Assembly: GCF_002886045.1 (NCBI RefSeq)
Contig: NZ_CP025791.1
Coordinates: 62,001 to 126,000, forward strand
DNA length: 64,000 nucleotides
Direction: 5' to 3'
DNA from: Flavivirga eckloniae
GTDB taxonomy: Bacteria; Bacteroidota; Bacteroidia; Flavobacteriales; Flavobacteriaceae
Positions 7,933 through 16,343 of the stretch are shown here, piece after piece. A program made the position numbers and the translations under genes. How positions within the stretch are numbered: the stretch's first letter is position 1; each line of letters opens with the position of its first letter. The notes under the pieces are model-generated. The model was not told the origin of the DNA. It made no database searches and saw nothing but the letters and a program-made list of their open reading frames with translations.

Positions 7933-9393
7933 TTATTTTCGTTTATTTAAGGTAAGTGGTTTTCTGGTGTATCCAAACAAACGGTAATCCTTAATTAAAT
8001 CTGCTGTTCCTTCTGGTACCATAGCTTCCCAGCCTAAATCACCTTCAGAAATCATCTGCAAGATTTCACGAGAAAAGATATTCATGATACTAGTATCGTA
8101 ATCTTCAATATCAATTACTTTTCCGTTGTATTTAAAGAATTTGTATAGTTCTTTCATACGTGGGTAAACTTTTAAGTTTTCGCTCGTAATCAACTCGCCC
8201 GATTCCGGATCTAACATTGGGTACAAGTAAACCTTTAGATCTTTGAAGAATAATTTACCAAAGGCTTCAAGAATACCACCACTTATATGGCGGTAGTATT
8301 TCTCGTCAAAAATATCAACCAAATTGCTAACTCCCATAGCTAGTCCCATTCTGGCTTTTGTATAGTTTGAGAAATATTCAACAACTTTATAGTACTCCTG
8401 GAAATTGGAAATCATTACCGATTGTCCTAACGAGCATAGCAAATCTGCTCTATCGATGAAATCTTGCTCATCAATTTCTCCCTCGGCTCTTAAATTCGAT
8501 AATGTAATTTCAAAAACAACTACGGTCTTATCTGGATTTACTTTACTTTCTTTGGTAAACATTTCGTATGACTTCTCATACATTGCCATATTTACTTTGG
8601 TAACTGGTCTGAAACTACCACGTAATGCTAATATGTTTTTTTTGTAGAAAACTCTTGCTGGAAGTACGTTTGTACCGTCCGGACCAAAAACTACCGCATC
8701 TGTCATACCATTTTTAACGAGCTGTAAACTCATTAATCGGTTGTCGACATTGGCAAAAGCTGGTCCTGAAAAATTAATCGTATCAATTTCTAACTGATCT
8801 TTATCTAAATGATCGTATAAATAACGTAGTAATTTTTTAGGTTCGTTATATTTATAAAATGCACCATATATAAGGTTAGTCCCTAATACACCAAGAGTTT
8901 CTTGTTGTAAACGTGCATCGGTTTCCTTAAACCTAAGGTGTAAAATAATTTCGTTATAACCGCCAGTGGGTTCAACTTGATATTTAATACCAACCCATCC
9001 GTGTCCTTTAAATTGCTTAGCAAAATCTATTGTAGCGACGGTATTGGCGTAAGTGAAGAATATTTTATTTGGATGTTTTTCTCGTGTCAACCTAGTTTCC
9101 ATGAGTTCCATCTCATGGGTAAGCATTTTTCTTAATCGCGCTTCTGTTACATATCTACCATCTTCTTCAGCACCATAAACGGCATCACTAAAATCTTTGT
9201 CGTATGCAGACATTGCTTTTGCAATGGTTCCAGAAGCTCCCCCAGCTCTGAAAAAATGACGACAGGTTTCCTGACCTGCTCCAATTTCAGCAAATGTTCC
9301 GTAAATATTTTCGTTTAAGTTTATACGGAGCGCTTTAGATTTCAACGACGGAATGTCATCAAATTCTTTATCCCCTTTTATGGTTATTTCCAT
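7933..9393 (-). CDS. Conserved large cytoplasmic protein of unknown function
   Basis: 486 residues, no signal peptide and no membrane helix. It begins with an 'IKGDKEFDDIPSLKSKALR' segment and is well conserved in Bacteroidetes from memory. Public entries of this family carry unrelated labels such as nicotinate-nucleotide adenylyltransferase or TonB-dependent receptor. I see neither an HxGH nucleotidyltransferase motif nor TonB-box or barrel features, so I do not accept either label. It has its own good promoter (9421-9450) and no operon partners. Function unknown. Confidence 0.8.
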   Translation of the reverse strand: MEITIKGDKEFDDIPSLKSKALRINLNENIYGTFAEIGAGQETCRHFFRAGGASGTIAKAMSAYDKDFSDAVYGAEEDGRYVTEARLRKMLTHEMELMETRLTREKHPNKIFFTYANTVATIDFAKQFKGHGWVGIKYQVEPTGGYNEIILHLRFKETDARLQQETLGVLGTNLIYGAFYKYNEPKKLLRYLYDHLDKDQLEIDTINFSGPAFANVDNRLMSLQLVKNGMTDAVVFGPDGTNVLPARVFYKKNILALRGSFRPVTKVNMAMYEKSYEMFTKESKVNPDKTVVVFEITLSNLRAEGEIDEQDFIDRADLLCSLGQSVMISNFQEYYKVVEYFSNYTKARMGLAMGVSNLVDIFDEKYYRHISGGILEAFGKLFFKDLKVYLYPMLDPESGELITSENLKVYPRMKELYKFFKYNGKVIDIEDYDTSIMNIFSREILQMISEGDLGWEAMVPEGTADLIKDYRLFGYTRKPLTLNKRK

Positions 9394-9420
9394 TATTTTT
9401 ACTGGTTGTTTGTCCGTTTA

Positions 9421-9450
9421 CAAAGGTATTAAATATGTATAGTAAACAAA
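9421..9450 (-). promoter_or_regulatory. Promoter for the conserved gene at 7933-9393
   Basis: On the minus strand TTTG (9450-9447), an 18-base spacer and TACCTTTG (9428-9421) match the Bacteroidetes promoter. The ATG follows 27 bases later. Confidence 0.6.
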
Positions 9451-10250
9451 AAAATAACGCTATTTTTGTGCAAAACTTAACGTCGTTGAAAATAACATTT
9501 TTAGGAACAGGGACATCGCAAGGCATTCCAATTATAGGAAGTACACATCCCGTTTGTTTAAGTGCAAACCCGAAAGATAAACGTTTACGTGTTTCTGTTT
9601 TGGTAGCGTGGGACGATTATAAATATGTTATAGATTGTGGACCGGATTTTAGATATCAAATGCTAAGAGCCGAATGCGATAGCATCGATGGTATTGTGTT
9701 TACGCATGAGCACGCCGACCACATTATGGGGCTAGATGATATTAGACCATTTTATTTTAGACAGGGTGATATTTCTATTTATGCCCATAAACGTGTATTG
9801 AAATCTTTGCGTAAAAAGTTTGATTATATTTTTACAACAAAGAATAAATACCCGGGAGCGCCGTCTGTTGTTACAAACAGGGTGAAAAAAAATACATCAT
9901 TTAAACTAAAGAATTTAGCAGTGGTGCCTATAAATGGTTTCCATGATGCATTACAGGTTTTTGGCTATCGATTTCATGATTTTGCCTACTTAACAGATAT
10001 GAAAACTGTTCCAGACGAGGAGATAGAAAAGTTAAAAGGGGTAAAAGTTTTGGTTGTTAATGCTTTAAGAATAGATCCCCATCGTTCGCATTTTAATTTG
10101 GAGGAAGCGTTACAATTTATAGATAAGGTTAAACCGGAAACGGCCTACTTAACTCATATTAGTCACTTGCTTGGTTTTCATGAGGAAGTAGAAAAAACAT
10201 TGCCGAGAAATGTTTTTTTAGCGTATGATGGTTTAGAAGTAATAATTTAA
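9435..10250 (+). CDS. Metallo-beta-lactamase-fold hydrolase (PhnP-like)
   Basis: 271 residues. The fold is shown by LGTGTSQGIP near the N-terminus, the metal site THEHADHIMGLDD, and later metal ligands (NGFHDA, YLTDM, THISHLLG). The family includes PhnP-type cyclic phosphodiesterases and RNase Z relatives; the substrate is unknown here. The start is uncertain. A perfect -7 box TATTTTTG lies inside the annotated N-terminus at 9460-9467, so translation may begin at the TTG at 9486, giving MKITFLGTGTSQG, which fits the family start better. The next gene follows 11 bases after the stop. Confidence 0.85.
   Translation: MYSKQKNNAIFVQNLTSLKITFLGTGTSQGIPIIGSTHPVCLSANPKDKRLRVSVLVAWDDYKYVIDCGPDFRYQMLRAECDSIDGIVFTHEHADHIMGLDDIRPFYFRQGDISIYAHKRVLKSLRKKFDYIFTTKNKYPGAPSVVTNRVKKNTSFKLKNLAVVPINGFHDALQVFGYRFHDFAYLTDMKTVPDEEIEKLKGVKVLVVNALRIDPHRSHFNLEEALQFIDKVKPETAYLTHISHLLGFHEEVEKTLPRNVFLAYDGLEVII
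9460..9467 (+). promoter_or_regulatory. Possible promoter -7 box for the MBL-fold gene
   Basis: TATTTTTG is a perfect TAnnTTTG match, located inside the longest open frame and 18 bases before a TTG start at 9486. No -33 element is visible, so support is moderate. Confidence 0.35.
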
Positions 10251-10261
10251 ATTAAAGTTAT

Positions 10262-10762
10262 ATGAAACAAAGAATTTTTATGTATTTGTTCGTTTTTGCG
10301 GCATTATTGGTATTATTTCAATATGTAAACTCAAAACGGGTATTCGAAGACATTAATAACAAATTGTCGGTTCAAAAAGAAGCACTGGAAAAATATAAAG
10401 ATTCGATAGAAGTTTTACAAAATGATATTTTAGAAGTTTCGCATTTTAATTTAGATAGAAACGAAGAGGCTATTAGTTATTTTGAATCTGATGGTTATAA
10501 GGTGTCTGAATTAATTCCTTTTATAAAGGACGAGCTTTATAAATTAAATGAAGTTAAAGGAGAGCATCCTATTATACCTTATGCATCCAGCGATGGTAGA
10601 AAAATGTTGCTCAATACGATAAAAATGCTGAACCATAAATGGATTGTTGCAGATTTCTCTGATGGCGAATTTTGGGGAGAGCTATTTTTAACTTATGAAA
10701 TAACGGAAGACAAGCAGCTTAAATTCAATTTAATTGAATCGTTTTTATATCCTGTTTATTAG
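10262..10762 (+). CDS. Membrane-anchored coiled-coil hypothetical protein
   Basis: 166 residues. Residues 4-23 form one N-terminal hydrophobic helix, probably an uncleaved anchor. Residues 29-60 have heptad-like charged and leucine positions of a short coiled coil (FEDINNKLSVQKEALEKYKD). The rest is a compact domain ending 'SFLYPVY' that looks soluble and probably faces the periplasm. I do not recognise the family. It follows the MBL-fold gene by 11 bases and is likely cotranscribed. Confidence 0.65.
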   Translation: MKQRIFMYLFVFAALLVLFQYVNSKRVFEDINNKLSVQKEALEKYKDSIEVLQNDILEVSHFNLDRNEEAISYFESDGYKVSELIPFIKDELYKLNEVKGEHPIIPYASSDGRKMLLNTIKMLNHKWIVADFSDGEFWGELFLTYEITEDKQLKFNLIESFLYPVY

Positions 10763-10782
10763 TGAAACTCTGTTTTGAAAAA

Positions 10783-10799
10783 CCCGATTTTATATCGGG
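10783..10799 (-). terminator. Terminator for the lipoprotein gene
   Basis: Six-base arms CCCGAT and ATCGGG around a five-base loop. On the minus strand the hairpin is followed by GTTTTTC. It lies about 110 bases after the lipoprotein stop codon, and also just after the plus-strand gene ending at 10762. Confidence 0.55.
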
Positions 10800-10824
10800 G
10801 AAATTCAAAATAGTTAGTTGAACT

Positions 10825-10848
10825 AATCCCGCTTAAAAGCGGGGTCTC
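10825..10848. repeat. Small GC-rich intergenic hairpin, second copy
   Basis: Perfect seven-base arms CCCGCTT (10828-10834) and AAGCGGG (10837-10843), flanked by AAT and GTCT as at 2116-2140. It probably also acts as a weak terminator between convergent genes. Confidence 0.5.
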
Positions 10849-10910
10849 ATTTTAATAGTTGTCCAAGAATTATTTTTAGAATGCTAGGATAAATCTTGAG
10901 ATTTTAGTGC

Positions 10911-11279
10911 TTATTTAATTTTATAAGCAACGCCTTTTTGTTTTTTCGTTTCTCCTACGTAAGAGTATTCGAAAGTATAAGAAGAATCTGTTGTCGTTAA
11001 AATTTTTAGATGAATATCCTTTTGCTCTGCCATGTTTTTAGGATTGATGGTTTTAAAGATGACCTCACAGTTGTTTATCCATCGTAATTTCGTAGAGTCT
11101 ATCTTGTTATTGTATGTTTCGACCTGTAGGTCTTCTGTTCGTTTGAATTTAGATTCGAACAACTGATCGTTTATAACGACTTCACTATAAAATTCACCTG
11201 TTTTATAATCTTTACAATTGCGTGCAGTTTCATAGCAACTAACGAAGCTTAATAATAGGACTAGGAGTATAAATCTCAT
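10911..11279 (-). CDS. Small lipoprotein, 122 aa
   Basis: The N-terminus MRFILLVLLLSFVSC is a short signal peptide with lipobox FVSC, so Cys15 is the lipidation site. The mature domain is about 107 residues, rich in beta-type alternating patterns, with Cys residues in 'NCKDY' and 'NNCEV' that could pair. No known catalytic motif is present. It may be an inner- or outer-membrane-anchored protein of unknown role. It sits alone between the XRE regulator gene (37 bases upstream, same strand) and hairpins downstream, and may be cotranscribed with the regulator. Confidence 0.7.
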   Translation of the reverse strand: MRFILLVLLLSFVSCYETARNCKDYKTGEFYSEVVINDQLFESKFKRTEDLQVETYNNKIDSTKLRWINNCEVIFKTINPKNMAEQKDIHLKILTTTDSSYTFEYSYVGETKKQKGVAYKIK

Positions 11280-11316
11280 GCTAAAAATTTAAACGCAAAT
11301 TTAGTAAAGAATAAAA

Positions 11317-11706
11317 CTAATTCTGATAATTTTTAAAACTTCCGTCGGAATAAAAAATAACGATACGTTCAATTTCCTTTTTTCCGTTTTCTTTAGGAGT
11401 AGGTATTGGTGTTTCAATTTTTAATGCTTCGTTTGTAGAAAAAAGATCGGTTTCTTTTTTTATTGCTTCAGATTTACTTTTTGAAGGAAATTCTCCTTTA
11501 CCATTAAATAGCCAATATAAATCTACATTAGGATAGGCGGTAAGTATTTTTAAAATAAAATCTAAACTGGGTTTATTTCTACCAGATAGAATATGAGAAA
11601 TACTAGAACGCTGTACGCCAATTTTTTCGGCAAAGGAAGAAGCAGATTCACCATAGTAACTCATTATTTCTTGCAGCCTGTTTACAAAACCATCCATGTT
11701 TACCAT
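11317..11706 (-). CDS. XRE-family helix-turn-helix regulator
   Basis: 129 residues from the ATG at 11706; the longest frame uses a TTG at 11715, less likely. The HTH spans about 5-60: FVNRLQEIM, then ASSFAEKIGVQRSSISHILSGRNKPSLDF, quoted here as the pieces SSFAEKIGVQRSSISHI and GRNKPSLDF. The C-terminal third is polar and ends in a short basic stretch (IERIVIFYSDGSFKNY). It binds DNA as a presumed dimer. It is divergent from the M14 peptidase gene, and four related 12-base motifs lie between them, which could be its operators. A minus-strand -7 box overlaps the closest motif. Confidence 0.88.
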   Translation of the reverse strand: MVNMDGFVNRLQEIMSYYGESASSFAEKIGVQRSSISHILSGRNKPSLDFILKILTAYPNVDLYWLFNGKGEFPSKSKSEAIKKETDLFSTNEALKIETPIPTPKENGKKEIERIVIFYSDGSFKNYQN

Positions 11707-11730
11707 TGTGAACAAATTTAGATTAGAGAT

Positions 11731-11742
11731 TTACAAATGTAA
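11731..11742 (-). promoter_or_regulatory. Promoter -7 box and candidate operator for the XRE gene
   Basis: TTACAAATGTAA has inverted arms TTACA and TGTAA. On the minus strand it contains TACATTTG, a perfect -7 box, 27 bases before the ATG. Related motifs are at 11878-11889, 11944-11955 and 11968-11979. Confidence 0.5.
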
Positions 11743-11877
11743 TAATATAGCCTCGAAAAAAAGAATAATAATGCGTAAATAATCTAATATTTTTAACCTT
11801 TAACTTTAAATAACAATAGTTAAATAACTAATTTAAAGTATTTTAAATACAATTTTTAAACTACCTATGTTTTTAGT

Positions 11878-11979
11878 AAACATTTGTAATTTAATTACTA
11901 AACAACTGTGTAATGTTGTAAACAATATCGCTTTTTTAATTGTTTACATTTGTGAATTGGTAAATGTTTACATTTGTAG
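11878..11979 (+). promoter_or_regulatory. Promoter of the M14 gene with three TTACATTTGTAA-like motifs
   Basis: Motifs AAACATTTGTAA (11878-11889), TTACATTTGTGA (11944-11955) and TTACATTTGTAG (11968-11979). The last contains the -7 box TACATTTG, 17 bases before the ATG at 11994. The second and third are spaced exactly 24 bases apart. They could be operators for the divergent XRE regulator, or repeated promoter boxes. Confidence 0.45.
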
Positions 11980-11993
11980 CATAAAAGAACAGT

Positions 11994-13148
11994 ATGCAAT
12001 TAGAAGAAATAAAATCCTTGTTTTTAAAGCACAAGGAAACCAACTTATACCACCGTTATATTACCAATAAACATATAGAACCTCTTTTAAACAACTTAGG
12101 TGACTCTGTTGAAGTAAAGACCGTAGGTGAATCTGTCTTAAACAACCCGATTTACGCGTTAAAAATTGGTGAGGGCCATAAAAGGGTTTTAATGTGGTCG
12201 CAGATGCATGGTAACGAATCAACTACTACTAAGGCGCTTTTCGATCTGTTAAACACCTTTCTTGGAAGCAGTGACTTAGAGCACGTTTTAAAAGCCTGTA
12301 CGTTATATATCATGCCTATTCTTAATCCGGATGGAGCGCAAGCTTATACACGTATAAACGCCAATGAAGTGGATTTAAACAGGGATGCTCAAAACTTAAC
12401 CCAGCCTGAGAGCAAGGTGCTTAGAGCAGCCTTTGAATTGTTTAAACCTCATTTTTGCTATAACCTACACGGGCAACGCACTATTTTTGGAGCTGGACAA
12501 GCTAATAAATCTGCAACGGTATCATTTTTAGCACCCGCACAAGACGAACCTTGTACTATAACACCCAATAGAAAGGTTGCTATGGAGATAATAGCGGTTA
12601 TGAACGATGCGTTACAAAACGTTATACCGGGTCAAGTAGGGGTGTATGACGATTCGTTTAACTTAAATTGCGTAGGGGATACGTTTCAAGCCGAAAACGT
12701 GCCTACCATTCTATTTGAAGCCGGTCATTACGAGAATGATTACGAACGGGAGGTAACCCGTGAGCTTATTTATATATCTTATGTTACATCATTACATTAT
12801 ATTGCTAATCATGATGTAACTGGCGATAAATATGAAGCATATTTGAAAATTCCAGAAAACCAAAAGTGTTTTTATGATGTTATTATACGAAATGCTAAAG
12901 TACCGGGGTATTTAAACAAAAAAATTAACGATATAGCTATTCAATTTCAGGAAAGACTAGTCGATAAAAAAATAGAATTTATTCCAAAAATTGAAAAAAT
13001 TGAAAATTTAAAAGATTTTTATGCTCATAAAGAAATTAATGCCAATGGTTTAGGAGTATTGGACGTCGACAATGAGGTGGTGAAAGTGAATTACGAAAAC
13101 GTTTTCGTAATAATAAATAATGAGAAAATCGCATTATTATCGAAATAA
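11994..13148 (+). CDS. M14-family zinc carboxypeptidase
   Basis: 384 residues without a signal peptide, so probably cytoplasmic. Zinc ligands fit the M14 pattern: His72 and Glu75 in MHGNES, and His159 in YNLHG. NPDGAQAY and DLNRD are the usual substrate-binding and fold motifs, and the catalytic Glu is likely in ILFEAGHYE. The protein would remove C-terminal residues or process peptide cross-links. It lies after a motif-rich intergenic region shared with the XRE regulator. An Lrp-type regulator follows 69 bases later with its own promoter. Confidence 0.9.
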   Translation: MQLEEIKSLFLKHKETNLYHRYITNKHIEPLLNNLGDSVEVKTVGESVLNNPIYALKIGEGHKRVLMWSQMHGNESTTTKALFDLLNTFLGSSDLEHVLKACTLYIMPILNPDGAQAYTRINANEVDLNRDAQNLTQPESKVLRAAFELFKPHFCYNLHGQRTIFGAGQANKSATVSFLAPAQDEPCTITPNRKVAMEIIAVMNDALQNVIPGQVGVYDDSFNLNCVGDTFQAENVPTILFEAGHYENDYEREVTRELIYISYVTSLHYIANHDVTGDKYEAYLKIPENQKCFYDVIIRNAKVPGYLNKKINDIAIQFQERLVDKKIEFIPKIEKIENLKDFYAHKEINANGLGVLDVDNEVVKVNYENVFVIINNEKIALLSK

Positions 13149-13186
13149 AACATATTTATAATGCGTTATTATTAGTAAAAATGTAT

Positions 13187-13194
13187 TATTTTTG
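13187..13194 (+). promoter_or_regulatory. Promoter -7 box for the Lrp-type regulator
   Basis: TATTTTTG is a perfect TAnnTTTG box, 23 bases before the ATG at 13218. Confidence 0.5.
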
Positions 13195-13217
13195 CTTTTT
13201 ATTTAAGAATAATTAAT

Positions 13218-13697
13218 ATGGGGAAAATCAAATTAGACGAAATCGACCATCAAATTCTTGACATGTTAATTGATAACACAAGAATACCTTTTACAGACAT
13301 AGCAAAGAAATTATTAATCTCTGCAGGAACAGTTCATGTTCGTGTAAAAAAAATGGAAGAATCCGGAATTATTAAAGGTTCTTCATTAATGTTAGATTAT
13401 AAAAAACTAGGTTATTCATTTATTGCATACGTTGGTGTGTACTTAAACAATACCTCTCAAACGAAGTTTGTTTTAGAGCGCATTAATGAAATTCCATACG
13501 TTACTGTGGCGCATATAACTACTGGAAAGTTTAATATTTTCTGTAAAATTAGAGCCAAGAGCACAGAACATGCTAAGGAAGTTATCTTTCTACTAGACGA
13601 TATAGAAGGTGTTTATAGAACAGAAACCATGATTTCTTTAGAGGAAAGTATTAATGATAAAAAACGTTTAATGCATTCTATATTTAAAAATTTATAG
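13218..13697 (+). CDS. Lrp/AsnC-family transcriptional regulator
   Basis: 159 residues. The N-terminal winged HTH is clear (LDEIDHQILDMLIDNTR, then FTDIAKKLLISAGTVHVRVKKMEESG). The C-terminal RAM (ACT-like) domain spans about 70-150 and ends in a conserved 'TMISLEESI'. Members sense amino acids and oligomerise. It is the last plus-strand gene before a bidirectional terminator. The target is unknown; the adjacent M14 peptidase is a plausible neighbour target. Confidence 0.93.
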   Translation: MGKIKLDEIDHQILDMLIDNTRIPFTDIAKKLLISAGTVHVRVKKMEESGIIKGSSLMLDYKKLGYSFIAYVGVYLNNTSQTKFVLERINEIPYVTVAHITTGKFNIFCKIRAKSTEHAKEVIFLLDDIEGVYRTETMISLEESINDKKRLMHSIFKNL

Positions 13698-13723
13698 ACT
13701 GTCTTAATTCCGTTATACGATAT

Positions 13724-13752
13724 AAAAAAAAGCCCTTTTTAAGGGCTTTTTT
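13724..13752. terminator. Bidirectional terminator between the Lrp-type gene and the cupin gene
   Basis: AAAAAAGCCCTT and AAGGGCTTTTTT arms around TTT. It is a strong stem with A/T runs on both sides and lies between convergent stops. Confidence 0.9.
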
Positions 13753-13754
13753 AG

Positions 13755-14597
13755 TTAGTTCTTTTCGCAACAGAAGCAGTGGTTGGCTTTGTAATAACCT
13801 CTTTTGTGTAACGATTGTATAATACGTTCCTTAAATTTCAAGCTATAAACTTCAAACTTGGTATAGCCAAAGTTACTGATGCTTATTGAAGGATCGAGCG
13901 CTTGTACATAGTGCCACCAATTTTGCGGTACAAACAATACGTCTCCAGGCTCTAGAATAACACTCATAAAGTCATTATTCTTAAATTCCGGGAACCTGTC
14001 CTTTTCGAAGTTATTAATATCCACATCGCTAGCTACGGCACCATAAATATGCTTGCTACTGGGGTACATCGTTTTATTGAATTTTGTTGAGCAGATAATA
14101 AACATTTTCCGCCCTTTTATTTGTGCGTATACATTGTTGGCCGTATCTGCATGAAAACCAGAAATGGTATTGGCAGGACCTATCCAGGCTGTTATGTCGT
14201 TTACTTTGGTATGCTTTTCAAAAAAGGAAAAATCTATATGGCTTTTAAGGTTTGGATAGTATTCAAAAATATCCAACGTAGTTAAATAGTCCTTAAAGTT
14301 TTTGTCATTTTCTTCAGCGTCTTTTAATTGTTTTATATAATCTTTAAAAGATGCTTTTCTGTACCTGTTGTCGTCTTGAATAAAGTTGTCTGATAGCAAG
14401 TATACATCTTTATCATCTTCAAGCCCCAGGAAAAAATCTAAATTCCATTTTTTGGTAGATTCCCATGTGTTGGCAAGTCCTTTAATAATAACAGGCTTCT
14501 TTTTTTTGAAATAGTTTTTTTTAAAAGCTGCTGCATCTATAGAACTTACTTCCTCGATTGGCTGACTTTGATCCAGGATTTCGGATACGATATTCAT
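13755..14597 (-). CDS. JmjC/cupin-8-type 2-oxoglutarate oxygenase-like protein
   Basis: 280 residues. The cupin barrel is shown by 'KKKPVIIKGLA' at about 31, the HxD metal pair in SGFHADTANNVYAQIKGRK, and the distal His in PGDVLFVPQNWWHYV. These support a Fe(II)/2-oxoglutarate protein or arginyl hydroxylase-like fold; the substrate is unknown. An odd C-terminal tail, HCFCCEKN, carries three cysteines within four residues and could bind metal. It is monocistronic, convergent with the Lrp-type gene, and divergent from the glycan island. Confidence 0.87.
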   Translation of the reverse strand: MNIVSEILDQSQPIEEVSSIDAAAFKKNYFKKKKPVIIKGLANTWESTKKWNLDFFLGLEDDKDVYLLSDNFIQDDNRYRKASFKDYIKQLKDAEENDKNFKDYLTTLDIFEYYPNLKSHIDFSFFEKHTKVNDITAWIGPANTISGFHADTANNVYAQIKGRKMFIICSTKFNKTMYPSSKHIYGAVASDVDINNFEKDRFPEFKNNDFMSVILEPGDVLFVPQNWWHYVQALDPSISISNFGYTKFEVYSLKFKERIIQSLHKRGYYKANHCFCCEKN

Positions 14598-14741
14598 TTT
14601 TATATAGTTTTATGGTTTGAAATAGCGTAAGAAAACTATTTCTGCTAGATAAAATTATCAAAATATTTATCGTTACGCAGCTTATGTTGTTTTATTAGAT
14701 TAATGGATGGATTATTTCGATATACCAACTTAATAATGCAT

Positions 14742-14749
14742 TATATTTG
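14742..14749 (+). promoter_or_regulatory. Promoter -7 box at the start of the glycan island
   Basis: TATATTTG is a perfect TAnnTTTG box, 137 bases upstream of the first MBOAT start codon. The long leader that follows contains a strong hairpin (14817-14846). Confidence 0.45.
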
Positions 14750-14816
14750 GATGAAGTGTAGCGGTGGTTTTGTGTCGCTTAAATAAAATATGTGTAATTG
14801 AAAGAGTAATTTTGAT

Positions 14817-14846
14817 ATTCCAAATGTGTTGTAAGACATTTGGAGT
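14817..14846 (+). promoter_or_regulatory. Leader hairpin before the first MBOAT gene
   Basis: A perfect nine-base inverted repeat (TCCAAATGT / ACATTTGGA), extendable by two more pairs through a wobble, with an eight-base loop. No T-run follows, so it is not a simple terminator. It may be an RNA stability or antitermination element, or a protein operator. Confidence 0.45.
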
Positions 14847-14886
14847 CGTTTAGACAGTTTAATCTATTTTAATACTTAATTAGTGC

Positions 14887-16338
14887 ATGGTATTTAATTC
14901 TTTAGAGTTTTTTATTTTCCTTTTTATAGTCTTTGTGCTTTATTGGTTCCTCTTTAAAAAGAGTGTAAAAATTCAAAACATCTTTTTACTTGTAGTTAGT
15001 TATGTGTTTTATGGCTGGTGGGATTGGAGATTTCTTTCATTAATAATATTAAGCACTACTGTAGATTATTTTGTCGGGATCATGATAGATTCCAGTACCA
15101 ACAAATCGAAACGAAAACAATGGCTTTGGCTAAGTGTTTTGTTTAATGTTGGGCTTTTAGGTTTTTTTAAATACTACAACTTTTTTGTAGACTCTTGGGT
15201 AGACATGTTTTCTGTGTTTGGGTACGAGATGAAAAGTACTTGGACATTACGGGTTATTCTTCCGGTAGGTATTTCTTTTTATACTTTCCAAACCATGTCT
15301 TATTCTTTCGATATATACTATGAGAAACTTAAACCTACGAGAGATTATTTGTCGTTTGCAGCCTTTGTGAGTTTCTTTCCGCAACTGGTAGCTGGACCTA
15401 TAGAAAGGGCGTCTAATTTGCTCTCTCAAATAACTAACAAACGAGAGTTTAGTTACAATCAAACAGTAAGTGGTCTCAAGTTGATATTATGGGGACTCTT
15501 TAAAAAAGTAGTTGTTGCAGATGCTCTGGCTCCAATCGTAGATGATATTTTTGCAAATTATTCAACCTATCCAGCATCGGTACTTATTCTGGGGGTTACC
15601 ATGTTTAGTTTTCAGGTTTATGGTGATTTTAGTGGCTATTCCGATATAGCTATTGGTACAGCTAAATTGTTTGGTATAGAGTTAAAATCTAATTTTAAAT
15701 TCCCGAACTTTTCCAGAAACGTTGCAGAATATTGGCAGCGTTGGCACGTTTCGCTTTCTACATGGTTTAGGCATTATGTGTATATTCCGTTAGGAGGGTC
15801 TAGGGTAACCAAGCTTAAATCTGTAAGGAATATTATTATTATCTTTTTGGTTAGCGGGTTTTGGCACGGGGCAAATTGGACATTTATTTTCTGGGGAGCA
15901 TTTCATGCTTTGGCTTATATTCCCGTTTTTTTAATGGGGAGAAATACCATTTATAAAAATAGTGTTGTAGGGGAGCGTACCATGTTTCCTTCTTTGGTTG
16001 AAATAGGGCAGGTGCTGCTTACATTTTCTATAATTACTTTTTCTAGAATATTTTTTAGATCGGAATCTATTACAGATGCATTTGCATTTATAAAAAGAAT
16101 ATGTTCTAACTTTACATATGAGGCATATATCCATCCGATGGGCTATAGAATGATAGATTATTATGTGCTCATAATTTTATTCGTTTTGTATGAATATCGC
16201 ATTAGAAAAGATGAGCGCTCACCTTTCAAGTTTAAATCTAAATTAGTTAGGTTTATTGCTTATGCCATAGTTGTTTTAGGTATGCTTTTATTTTACGATA
16301 GTAATATCGATAGGTCCTTTATTTACTTTCAATTTTAA
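14887..16338 (+). CDS. MBOAT-family O-acyltransferase (AlgI/DltB-like), copy 1
   Basis: 483 residues with about ten membrane helices. The MBOAT core is present: 'FVSFFPQLVAGPIERASNLL', WQRWHVSLSTWFRHYVYIPLGG, and the catalytic-type histidine in FWHGANWTFIFWG. Such proteins move an acyl group across or within the inner membrane to a surface glycan, usually with an SGNH partner. The next gene (five bases later) encodes one, so the two form a glycan O-acylation pair. A second MBOAT/SGNH pair lies at 34290-36691 on the other strand. Confidence 0.93.
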   Translation: MVFNSLEFFIFLFIVFVLYWFLFKKSVKIQNIFLLVVSYVFYGWWDWRFLSLIILSTTVDYFVGIMIDSSTNKSKRKQWLWLSVLFNVGLLGFFKYYNFFVDSWVDMFSVFGYEMKSTWTLRVILPVGISFYTFQTMSYSFDIYYEKLKPTRDYLSFAAFVSFFPQLVAGPIERASNLLSQITNKREFSYNQTVSGLKLILWGLFKKVVVADALAPIVDDIFANYSTYPASVLILGVTMFSFQVYGDFSGYSDIAIGTAKLFGIELKSNFKFPNFSRNVAEYWQRWHVSLSTWFRHYVYIPLGGSRVTKLKSVRNIIIIFLVSGFWHGANWTFIFWGAFHALAYIPVFLMGRNTIYKNSVVGERTMFPSLVEIGQVLLTFSIITFSRIFFRSESITDAFAFIKRICSNFTYEAYIHPMGYRMIDYYVLIILFVLYEYRIRKDERSPFKFKSKLVRFIAYAIVVLGMLLFYDSNIDRSFIYFQF

Positions 16339-16343
16339 TAGAG

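Noticed and set aside
7933-9393. Label as TonB-dependent receptor or nicotinate-nucleotide adenylyltransferase
   Set aside because: There is no signal peptide, plug or barrel pattern, and no HxGH-type nucleotidyltransferase motif.
11867-12070. 67-residue open frame upstream of and overlapping the M14 gene
   Set aside because: It runs through the promoter and operator-like motifs and overlaps the well-supported start of the M14 peptidase in another frame.
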